Below, in pieces: positions 6,974 through 13,224 of a DNA stretch of 13,234 nucleotides. The stretch's first letter is position 1. Each line of letters starts with the position of its first letter. A model generated the notes under the pieces. It made no database searches and was not told the origin of the DNA. It was given only the letters and a program-made list of their open reading frames with translations. The stretch comes from an uncultured Clostridia bacterium (lineage in GTDB: Bacteria; Bacillota; Clostridia; Oscillospirales; Acutalibacteraceae): NCBI GenBank assembly GCA_937916195.1, contig CALFTO010000058.1, positions 1 to 13,234 on the forward strand, given 5' to 3'. The translations under genes were made by a program, and so were the position numbers.

Positions 6974-7452
6974 TTTTTATAAACAATAATTTATCTTATG
7001 CAGTTTTTCCATTAGAACTAATAACTAACGAAAAGTATAATTCGCTTTCATCAGATGAAAAAATCTTATACATATTATTGCTTAACAGAAAGAATTATTC
7101 AAAAAAGAATTTAAAATCCTTCAGTGATAAAAATGGAATTTTTGTATACTACCCAAATATGCAAATACAAAAACATTTAAGTTGCAGTATAAGTACCGCA
7201 ATCAAAGCTTTGAAAAGTCTTGAAAATGCAGGTCTTATTACTAAAGAATATCAAAAGTGCGGACAACCGCTGAAAATTTATGTAAATGACATAGCCGATT
7301 TATATTTTAAACAGAAAAAAGAAAAATCCCCCGCTGTTCAAGAAACCAGTTTCAACATTGAAAAAGCGAAAATAGCCTCAAAACAAAACAGGGAAAGCTT
7401 TGGAGAAAAAAAGAATAAACGCCGAAACCGTAAAAACAGTTCAGCGTTATAA
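6964..7452 (+). CDS. RepA_N-type replication initiator-like winged-helix protein
   Basis: 162 residues from the ATG at 6964. Residues 11-110 match the RepA_N domain of Firmicutes plasmid initiators: a SYAVFPLEL start, LSSDEKILYILLLNR (28-42), a helix-turn-helix with STAIKALKSLENAGLI (77-92), and a wing ending PLKIYVND. This domain binds iterons in such plasmids. The body is much shorter than plasmid RepA (about 300 residues): the usual DnaD-like C-terminal domain is missing, replaced by a linker and a basic tail (127-162) closely resembling the DnaD tail encoded at 8489. The start is uncertain. ATG 6964 overlaps the ribosome binding site GGGAGGTG, whose spacing instead points to an in-frame ATA at 6979; a TTG at 6892 is also in frame but lacks a binding site. 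Five 22-bp repeats lie upstream. It may be a chromosomal initiator, a captured plasmid gene, or a transcription factor derived from one. Confidence 0.8.
   Translation: MGGVFINNNLSYAVFPLELITNEKYNSLSSDEKILYILLLNRKNYSKKNLKSFSDKNGIFVYYPNMQIQKHLSCSISTAIKALKSLENAGLITKEYQKCGQPLKIYVNDIADLYFKQKKEKSPAVQETSFNIEKAKIASKQNRESFGEKKNKRRNRKNSSAL
7406..7448 (-). terminator. Intrinsic terminator of dnaD-dnaC, inside the 3' end of the RepA_N-like gene
   Basis: Read on the minus strand, 7448-7418 folds into a 13-bp stem (one bulged base, two G-U pairs) closed by a TTTT loop and followed by TATTC and seven T. It lies 28 nt past the dnaC stop. On the plus strand the wobbles become mismatches and no T-run follows, so it favours termination of the minus-strand operon. 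The stem overlaps codons for the basic tail of the convergent gene. Confidence 0.6.
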
Positions 7453-7475
7453 ACAGTTTGCATATATAAACAGAT

Positions 7476-8486
7476 TTATTCTTCATTCATAATTTGTCTT
7501 ATATCTTTTCCGATAAATTCTACCGTTGCAAAGTTGCCGATTATTCGTGACGCTATGCTTTCGGGGTAACGTGCTCTCACCTCATCAATATTAAGGTTTG
7601 AACTGATGATTGTGGGTACTCCGCGGGCAATACGGCTATTTATAATATTATAAAGTGCCGAAACGGTATAAGCGGTTGAAAACTCTGCACCCAAATCATC
7701 GAGAATAAGCAAATCGGCATCAATTAATATATCTTCTGTCTGGAACGCATCGGTTTTACCGAATTTTTCACGCTCCATTTTATTAAGAAAACCGATTACA
7801 GAGCCGTAAACAACATTGTAGCCTTTCTTTATTGCCTCGTTGGCGATTGCAAGGGATAAATGAGTTTTGCCAAGTCCTGTTCTGCCGAAGAAATAAAGGC
7901 TTTGTGAATCCATATCAAAGTTCTGGGCATAACCCACACAGCTTTTATAAACCTTTTGCATTTCAAGATAAGGTGATTCGCCGTTTTCTTCGCGTTTTGA
8001 ATAGTAATTAAGGTCAAAATCTTCAAAGCTTGAAAGCTCAAGAGGAGTTGTGCGTGACATCTGCTCGCTTGCAAGCTTTTTAAGAAGCTCCAAATGACAG
8101 GTGCAATATTTTGTGCCGTACGAAACTCCGCGCTCGTCGTTGCGCTCTTCAATAAAGCCTCTGTCCTCACACTTTTTGCAGGTGTAATTAACATCGAGAT
8201 AATTTTCGGGAAGTCCCATTGACTTTAAAAGCTCAGTACGGCTGTTACGGATTTCAGCATTCTTTTTACGAATTTCCTGAAGTTTTTTCTCTGCCTGCTC
8301 TTTTGGAAGTGCAAACACACCTAAAATCTCACGACCTGTTTTTGCAAGCTCGGTTTCGATAAATGCGAATTCGGGGTATTTTTCTGTTAATTCAATTTTG
8401 TGCTGTGAAGCCTCATACTCGGCATCGTTTCGTCTTTTCTTGATTTCTGCAAGTGCTTTTTCGTAAATCTCTTTTGAATATGCCAA
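7476..8486 (-). CDS. dnaC: DnaC/DnaI-type replicative helicase loader ATPase
   Basis: 336 residues, near the DnaI length of about 310. It loads the replicative helicase onto single-stranded DNA at origins and restart sites. The N-terminal half is helical (1-90), followed by a zinc-binding cluster CKKC at 103-106 and CTCH at 128-131, as in DnaI. The AAA+ domain has Walker A GRTGLGKT at 201-208, Walker B LLILDDLG at 259-266, sensor-1 region SSN at 295-297, and SRIIG at 313-317 with a candidate arginine finger. The start is a TTG at 8486, preceded by AAGGGGG 7 nt upstream; it begins 2 nt after the dnaD stop, so the two are translationally coupled. Partners should be DnaD (upstream gene) and the DnaB-family helicase (not in the window). 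Confidence 0.92.
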   Translation of the reverse strand: MAYSKEIYEKALAEIKKRRNDAEYEASQHKIELTEKYPEFAFIETELAKTGREILGVFALPKEQAEKKLQEIRKKNAEIRNSRTELLKSMGLPENYLDVNYTCKKCEDRGFIEERNDERGVSYGTKYCTCHLELLKKLASEQMSRTTPLELSSFEDFDLNYYSKREENGESPYLEMQKVYKSCVGYAQNFDMDSQSLYFFGRTGLGKTHLSLAIANEAIKKGYNVVYGSVIGFLNKMEREKFGKTDAFQTEDILIDADLLILDDLGAEFSTAYTVSALYNIINSRIARGVPTIISSNLNIDEVRARYPESIASRIIGNFATVEFIGKDIRQIMNEE

Positions 8487-8488
8487 TT

Positions 8489-9505
8489 TTATGCCCCCTT
8501 ACCCCTTGTTCGTTTTTTATTTTTCTTTGTACCGAAATCTGCACGGTTACGCTTTGCCTGTTGCTCGGCAAGCTCAACCGAGAATGAAGTTTCTTTTGCT
8601 TCGGTAGTCTTTTTGCTCTTTTTAGTTTCGAATTTCTTTGTGCCTTTTTCGATTTCTTCAACGGTAAATGTGCCTGCCGCACGCCATTTTTTCAGCGTTC
8701 CGTTAATATGGCACACATTTTTCCAGACAAGACGACCTGTCTGCTTTTCTTCTTTCATTATGTAAAAGGCTTTTTCTACTGTGTCAACACCGAAGCCCCA
8801 GCGAATCCACTCGCAAATCATTTCAAGCACCGCAAACGAGGGTGCTTTTTCGTCGTTATTTGTACGAACGGCTAATTCTCGAAACAGCATTATTGCCTTT
8901 TCGGTTTCGGCTATATAATCATCGGCAGCGGCGAGAGTGGTGATACCGTTCTGCGCCCAATATTTTGCGATTTTCTGAATATCATCCTGACTTGTTGCCT
9001 CAATGCTCTTTGCAAAGTGAAGCATATAATTCACAACATCGGGAGTAATGCCGTAGAAATTCACGATGGAATAAATTGTGCACTGCATTGTATAGCCCAA
9101 GGTTTTACCCAAAATCTCTTGTGCTTCATTGAAAAGTCGCTTCATTGAGCCGTTTTTCTTGATAATCTTTTCAATTTCAGCCTGAGTGGGATTAGTAAAA
9201 CGAATATCGGGCAGAATTACTGCTTTTTCTGTTTTTAATTCGCTCTGTTTTTCGGTCTTTACGGTTTTCTCTTCTTTTATTGTGGCGAGAATACCCTCGT
9301 TTTCCCAATATTCAATACATTCTTTTACGCAATTTGGGGAAAGATTTGTTTTCTGTGAAATTTCTTCTGTGGTGATATTCGGATTTCTGAAAATGCAGAT
9401 TATAACCTTCAACTGCTCTCCGCTTGCGAATTTAAGCCCTTTGTCAGCAATTTCTGTGGGCATTGAGAACATTGACGAATATACCGACGGCGAAATTTTA
9501 AACAC
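8489..9505 (-). CDS. dnaD: DnaD-domain replication initiation/restart protein
   Basis: 338 residues from a GTG at 9505, chosen because AAGGAGGGG lies 6 nt upstream; a longer frame back to 9568 has no binding site and crosses the promoter. Residues 1-75 form a winged-helix domain like DDBH1. Two tandem DnaB_2/DDBH2-type helical domains follow (about 110-200 and 203-288), each ending in the family's W-x2/3-G region (KYWAQNG at 181-187, LKKWRAAG at 271-278). Residues 289-338 are a lysine-rich linker and a basic tail (ETSF...FG.KKNK.R.R) that also occurs in the RepA_N-like protein. DnaD proteins bridge the initiator DnaA or PriA to helicase loading and remodel DNA; pairing with the downstream loader gene is common in clostridia. 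The pair has its own promoter at 9540-9568. Confidence 0.9.
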   Translation of the reverse strand: MFKISPSVYSSMFSMPTEIADKGLKFASGEQLKVIICIFRNPNITTEEISQKTNLSPNCVKECIEYWENEGILATIKEEKTVKTEKQSELKTEKAVILPDIRFTNPTQAEIEKIIKKNGSMKRLFNEAQEILGKTLGYTMQCTIYSIVNFYGITPDVVNYMLHFAKSIEATSQDDIQKIAKYWAQNGITTLAAADDYIAETEKAIMLFRELAVRTNNDEKAPSFAVLEMICEWIRWGFGVDTVEKAFYIMKEEKQTGRLVWKNVCHINGTLKKWRAAGTFTVEEIEKGTKKFETKKSKKTTEAKETSFSVELAEQQAKRNRADFGTKKNKKRTRGKGA

Positions 9506-9539
9506 AGTTTTCCCCTCCTTCACATAATATGGGAGAATA

Positions 9540-9568
9540 AGTATAACACATAATTTTATAATTTGCAA
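9540..9568 (-). promoter_or_regulatory. Promoter of dnaD-dnaC
   Basis: On the minus strand, -35 TTGCAA (9563-9568), a 17-nt spacer and an extended -10 TGT-TATACT (-10 hexamer 9540-9545). The predicted leader is only about 28 nt long and starts near a CTCCCAT motif. Confidence 0.6.
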
Positions 9569-9588
9569 TTATAAAAATTCGAATTTCG

Positions 9589-9666
9589 AAATGCTAAATT
9601 CTGAATTGCGGGTCTGCGACGCCAATTATAAAAAAATTCGAATTTCTAATTGCGAATTTCGCATTC
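9589..9666 (+). repeat. Interspersed repeat copy B
   Basis: The left arm AAATGCTAAATTCTGAATT (9589-9607), the core GGGTCTGCGACGCC (9610-9623) with AATTATAAAA, and the right arm (9648-9666) form an imperfect palindrome; the arms match at 15 of 19 positions. Flanking AATTCGAATT palindromes add to the structure. It sits between the divergent dnaD and galM promoters and carries no gene. It is the same family and orientation as the copies at 4113 and 13082. Confidence 0.75.
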
Positions 9667-9673
9667 ATTACTG

Positions 9674-9702
9674 TTGACTTTAACACAGTAAAGTTATATA
9701 AT
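9674..9702 (+). promoter_or_regulatory. Promoter of galM
   Basis: -35 TTGACT (9674-9679), 17-nt spacer, perfect -10 TATAAT (9697-9702). No operator is obvious. No other promoter is visible before ilvN, so this may also drive ilvN-leuC-leuD. Confidence 0.8.
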
Positions 9703-9738
9703 AAATTTTGTATATATTCTCTTACAGGAGTGAAAATA

Positions 9739-10776
9739 ATGAGCATTACAAAATCAGTTTTCGGTACAACAAAAGACGGCAAGCAGGTTGACGCATTTCT
9801 TATTGAAAATAACAACAACATGAAAATCAACCTTATTACATACGGCGCAACACTACAAAGCGTTCTTGTTAAGGACAAAAACGACGAAGAAATCGACATT
9901 CTTTTAGGCTTTGACGATATGGAGGGCTTTGAAAACCGTCACGATTATCAAGGTATGATTGTAGGTCCTGTTGCAAACAGAATTTCTGCAGGCGGTCTTA
10001 CAATTGATGGCGAAAAAGTTCCCGTTACAACAACTCACGGTGATGTAACTTTACACAGCAACGGCGAATTCTCGACTGCAGTTTGGGACGCAATCATCGT
10101 TGACAGCGACGCTGTTGAATTTTCATATTTCAGTCCTGACGGCACAGAGGGCTTCCCCGGCAACAAGAAAGTAACTGTTAAATATACACTTACTGACAAA
10201 AACGAGATTATTATTGATTACAACGCGGTATCTGACAAGAAAACTGCATTCAATCTTACAAACCACGCATATTTCAATCTTAAGGGTTACCAGAACGGCG
10301 ATATTCTCGACCACGAAATGTATATCAATGCTGACGCATTCACTCCTATGGGCGAGGGACTTGTGCCCACAGGCGAAATCCGTGATGTAACAGGCACTCC
10401 CTTTGATTTCAGAGAGCCAAAGACAATCGGCAGAGATATCGGTGTTGATTATGAACAGCTCCATGCAGGCAACGGTTATGACCACAACTTCTGCATTAAT
10501 GATTACAACAAGGAATTAAGACTTGCGGCAACAGTTAAAGCTCCCAACGGTATAAAGTTAGATTGCTTTACAGATTTACCCGGTATGCAGTTATATGTAG
10601 GCAATTTCCTTGAGGGTAAAATCGGCAAAAATAACACTCCAATGGAATTCCGCACAGGCTTCTGCCTTGAAACACAGTACTACCCCAATGCTACAAATAC
10701 ACCAAGTTTCTATAACTGTGTGTTTGATAAGGATGAGGTTGTGAAGACTACTACTGTGTATAAAATCACTTTATAA
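9739..10776 (+). CDS. galM: Aldose 1-epimerase (galactose mutarotase)
   Basis: 345 residues, the usual length. It interconverts alpha and beta anomers of galactose and glucose in the cytoplasm, first step of the Leloir pathway. Catalytic positions are recognisable: His106 in TLHSNGEF, His176 in LTNHAYFN, Asp248 in GYDHNF, and the general base Glu311 in ETQYYPN. The first histidine motif deviates from the usual LHGG. The ATG at 9739 is chosen over the in-frame GTG at 9730 because AGGAG at 9726-9730 is correctly spaced for it. The gene has its own promoter. It is followed after 37 nt by ilvN with no metabolic link. The alpha-galactosidase at the left end would supply galactose, but no gal kinase or transferase is nearby. 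Confidence 0.95.
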   Translation: MSITKSVFGTTKDGKQVDAFLIENNNNMKINLITYGATLQSVLVKDKNDEEIDILLGFDDMEGFENRHDYQGMIVGPVANRISAGGLTIDGEKVPVTTTHGDVTLHSNGEFSTAVWDAIIVDSDAVEFSYFSPDGTEGFPGNKKVTVKYTLTDKNEIIIDYNAVSDKKTAFNLTNHAYFNLKGYQNGDILDHEMYINADAFTPMGEGLVPTGEIRDVTGTPFDFREPKTIGRDIGVDYEQLHAGNGYDHNFCINDYNKELRLAATVKAPNGIKLDCFTDLPGMQLYVGNFLEGKIGKNNTPMEFRTGFCLETQYYPNATNTPSFYNCVFDKDEVVKTTTVYKITL

Positions 10777-10793
10777 ATGCGAAATTCGTAATT
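10775..10793 (+). repeat. Solo repeat arm C at the galM stop codon
   Basis: The 19-mer AAATGCGAAATTCGTAATT is identical to the reverse complement of the right arm at 13141-13159. It begins within the galM stop codon (TAA, 10774-10776), lacks core and partner arm, and fills most of the galM-ilvN gap. The ilvN ribosome binding site GAGGT starts 8 nt after it. Confidence 0.75.
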
Positions 10794-10813
10794 CGAAATT
10801 GAGGTATAACATT

Positions 10814-11326
10814 ATGCAAAACACTAAAAGAGTATATTTATCAGCTTTAGTTTACAACCGTACAGGTGTGCTTTTGCGAGTAGCAGGACTTTTTGCTCGT
10901 CGCGGATACAACGTTGTTTCTCTTACGGTTTCTGAAACTGAAAGCCCCGAATTTTCAAGAATGACCATCGTTTCTGACATTGAAGAATACAAGGTTGCTA
11001 TGGTTGAGCAACAGCTTTCACGTCTTGAAGAGGTTATCAAGGTTGTTTGCCTTGACGAAAGCCAGACAATTCAGTCAGAGCTTTTGCTTATCAAAGTCCA
11101 CGCACTTAATAAGGACAGAACAAAGGTATTAAAGACCATTAACGGCTTTGGCGCAAAGGTTAAAGACATCGGTCACACCACAATCACCGCTGAGCTTACA
11201 GGCTTACCAAATCTCATTGACAAGTTCATTGACAAAATGGATAAACACGGTATTATCGAGCTTTCCCGTTCAGGTCTTACTGCTCTTGAAAGTGGCGATA
11301 AGAGTATTAAAGGAGTTGAAGAATAA
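10814..11326 (+). CDS. ilvN: Acetolactate synthase small (regulatory) subunit
   Basis: 170 residues, typical of IlvN/IlvH. It regulates the thiamine-diphosphate enzyme IlvB, which makes acetolactate or acetohydroxybutyrate for valine, leucine and isoleucine synthesis, and confers valine feedback. The N-terminal ACT domain (about 5-78) has the conserved NRTGVLLRVAGLFARRGYNV stretch; the C-terminal domain (about 85-160) includes LLLIKV and the family's TGxxxxIDxF region. The ATG at 10814 is preceded by GAGGT 8 nt upstream; a TTG at 10799 in frame lies in the repeat and lacks a site. The stop overlaps the leuC start. The catalytic subunit ilvB is not in the window. Confidence 0.94.
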   Translation: MQNTKRVYLSALVYNRTGVLLRVAGLFARRGYNVVSLTVSETESPEFSRMTIVSDIEEYKVAMVEQQLSRLEEVIKVVCLDESQTIQSELLLIKVHALNKDRTKVLKTINGFGAKVKDIGHTTITAELTGLPNLIDKFIDKMDKHGIIELSRSGLTALESGDKSIKGVEE

Positions 11327-12588
11327 TGGGAATGACAATGACACAGAAAATCCTTGCCGCACACGCAGGGTTAGATAAGGTTGAAGCAGGTCAGCTTATC
11401 AATGTCCGTCTTGATTTAGTAATGGGCAATGACGTTACAAGCCCCGTTGCAATCAACGAAATGAAAGCAAAAGGCTTTACTGATGTTTTTGACAGAGAAA
11501 AAATCGCACTTGTTATGGACCATTTTACACCTAACAAGGACATTAAATCTGCTGAACATTGCAAGCAGGTTAGACAGTTTGCAAGAGAATATAAAATCAA
11601 GAATTTCTTTGATGTGGGACAGATGGGTATTGAGCACGCTCTTCTTCCCGAAAAAGGCATTGTAATCAGCGGTGACACGGTTATCGGTGCTGACTCACAC
11701 ACTTGCACATACGGTGCTTTGGGTGCATTCTCAACAGGTGTTGGCTCAACTGATATGGCTGCCGGTATGATTTCAGGTATGGCTTGGTTTAAAGTGCCCT
11801 CTGCCATTAAGGTTAATGTTACAGGCAAGTTTAATAAATGGGTTAGCGGTAAGGATTTAATTCTTCACCTTATAGGCAAAATCGGTGTTGACGGTGCACT
11901 TTACCGTTCACTTGAATTCTGCGGTGACGGTATCGCAAATCTCTCTATGGATGACCGTTTTTGTATTGCTAATATGGCTATTGAATGCGGTGCAAAGAAC
12001 GGTATTTTCCCCGTTGACGAGAAAACACTCCAGTATATGAAAGGCAGAACTGACCGCGAGCCCGTAATTTTTGAGGCTGACGAAGACGCTGTTTATGACG
12101 AGGTTATCAATATTGATTTAAGCGAACTCAAATCAACAGTTGCATTCCCCCACCTGCCCGAAAACGCTCACATTGTGGGCGAATTTGACAAGATTTATGT
12201 TGACCAGTCAGTTATCGGCTCTTGCACAAACGGAAGAATTGAAGATATGCGTGCGGCGGCTGAAGTTCTCAAGGGCAAAAAGGTTAACGAAAATGTTCGT
12301 TGCATTGTTATCCCCGCAACACAGAATGTTTATCTTCAATGTGTAAGAGAGGGTCTTGCTGAAATCTTTGTAGAAGCCGGTGCAGTTTTCTCAACACCAA
12401 CCTGTGGCCCTTGCTTGGGCGGTCATATGGGTATTCTTGCCGCTGAAGAAAAGGCAATTTCTACAACAAACCGCAATTTCGTAGGCAGAATGGGACATCC
12501 CACAAGTGAGGTTTACCTTGCAAGCCCCTATGTTGCGGCAGCAAGTGCAATCGCAGGTTATATCTGCACTCCAGAGGAGGTACTCTAA
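11326..12588 (+). CDS. leuC: 3-isopropylmalate dehydratase large subunit
   Basis: 420 residues, the shorter form common in clostridia and archaea rather than the roughly 465-residue enterobacterial type. With LeuD it isomerises 2-isopropylmalate to 3-isopropylmalate in leucine synthesis. It is aconitase-like. The three [4Fe-4S] ligands are visible as Cys300 (GSCTNGR), Cys360 and Cys363 (CGPC). Other conserved segments are MDHFTPNKD and GADSHTCTYGALG. The ATG at 11326 overlaps the ilvN stop (TAATG), with AGGAG 10 nt upstream; in-frame ATGs at 11332 and 11338 are alternatives. It lies 1 nt from leuD. Confidence 0.96.
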   Translation: MGMTMTQKILAAHAGLDKVEAGQLINVRLDLVMGNDVTSPVAINEMKAKGFTDVFDREKIALVMDHFTPNKDIKSAEHCKQVRQFAREYKIKNFFDVGQMGIEHALLPEKGIVISGDTVIGADSHTCTYGALGAFSTGVGSTDMAAGMISGMAWFKVPSAIKVNVTGKFNKWVSGKDLILHLIGKIGVDGALYRSLEFCGDGIANLSMDDRFCIANMAIECGAKNGIFPVDEKTLQYMKGRTDREPVIFEADEDAVYDEVINIDLSELKSTVAFPHLPENAHIVGEFDKIYVDQSVIGSCTNGRIEDMRAAAEVLKGKKVNENVRCIVIPATQNVYLQCVREGLAEIFVEAGAVFSTPTCGPCLGGHMGILAAEEKAISTTNRNFVGRMGHPTSEVYLASPYVAAASAIAGYICTPEEVL

Positions 12589-12589
12589 T

Positions 12590-13069
12590 ATGAAAATTCA
12601 AGGCTCAGTACATAAATACGGCGACCACGTTGATACAGACGTTATTATTCCCGCAAGATATCTGAATACTGCCGACCACAAAGAGTTGGCAAGTCATTGT
12701 ATGGAGGATATTGACAAGGAATTTGTCAATAATGTTAAAGAGGGCGACTTAATTGTTGCAGGCGTTAACTTTGGTTGTGGCTCATCCCGCGAGCATGCAC
12801 CAATCGCCATAAAGGCAGCAGGTGTTTCTTGTGTTATTGCAAAGACTTTTGCACGAATTTTTTACAGAAACTCACTTAATATCGGTCTTCCCATCTTAGA
12901 GTGCCCCGAAGCTTGTGATGCAATTGAAAACGGCGACGAGGTTTCAGTTGACTTTGACAGCGGTGTAATCACAAATGTGACAAAAGGCACAAGCTATAAG
13001 GCTCAGCCCTTCCCCGAATTCATTCAGAATATAATTTCAAAGGGTGGACTTTTAGCTTCGCTAAAATAA
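12590..13069 (+). CDS. leuD: 3-isopropylmalate dehydratase small subunit
   Basis: 159 residues, the short LeuD type that pairs with the short LeuC. It supplies the swivelling substrate-binding domain. Recognisable motifs are DTDVIIPARYLNT (15-27; YLNT is the substrate-loop motif of isopropylmalate isomerases), NFGCGSSREHAP (60-71) and the C-terminal region AQPFPEF (138-144). The ATG at 12590 has AGAGGAGG about 9 nt upstream, within the end of leuC; a longer frame starting at 12506 is overlap with leuC. leuB is not immediately downstream. Confidence 0.96.
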   Translation: MKIQGSVHKYGDHVDTDVIIPARYLNTADHKELASHCMEDIDKEFVNNVKEGDLIVAGVNFGCGSSREHAPIAIKAAGVSCVIAKTFARIFYRNSLNIGLPILECPEACDAIENGDEVSVDFDSGVITNVTKGTSYKAQPFPEFIQNIISKGGLLASLK

Positions 13070-13081
13070 ATTCGAAATGCA

Positions 13082-13159
13082 AAATGCTAAATTCGGAATT
13101 AAGGGTCTGTGACACCAATTATCAAAAATTTCGAATTGCGAATTACGAATTTCGCATTT
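13082..13159 (+). repeat. Interspersed repeat copy D, possible leuD terminator
   Basis: The left arm (13082-13100) and right arm (13141-13159) are 19-mers matching as inverted repeats at 17 of 19 positions, around the core GGGTCTGTGACACC (13103-13116) and AATTATCAAAAA. Similar A-rich sequence begins one base after the leuD stop. The hairpin is followed by seven T at about 13168-13174, so the element could terminate the ilvN-leuCD transcript. The core differs from copies A and B at two positions (C to T and G to A). Confidence 0.75.
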
Positions 13160-13224
13160 GTAACACATTTTTTTCTTTCCCATAGAATGTAATGTAAGTT
13201 CAAATGGGAGGGAGGAAAAACAGA

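Noticed and set aside
6964..9505. Integrated plasmid or prophage
   Set aside because: No integrase, partition, mobilisation or phage structural gene, no flanking tRNA or attachment repeat; only the replication-like genes are present.
9506..9568. N-terminal extension of DnaD with a hydrophobic stretch (possible membrane anchor)
   Set aside because: It has no ribosome binding site and overlaps the predicted dnaD promoter; the GTG at 9505 has an excellent site.
12506..12589. Longer LeuD start upstream
   Set aside because: It overlaps leuC out of frame and lacks family similarity; ATG 12590 has a strong site and gives the standard N-terminus.
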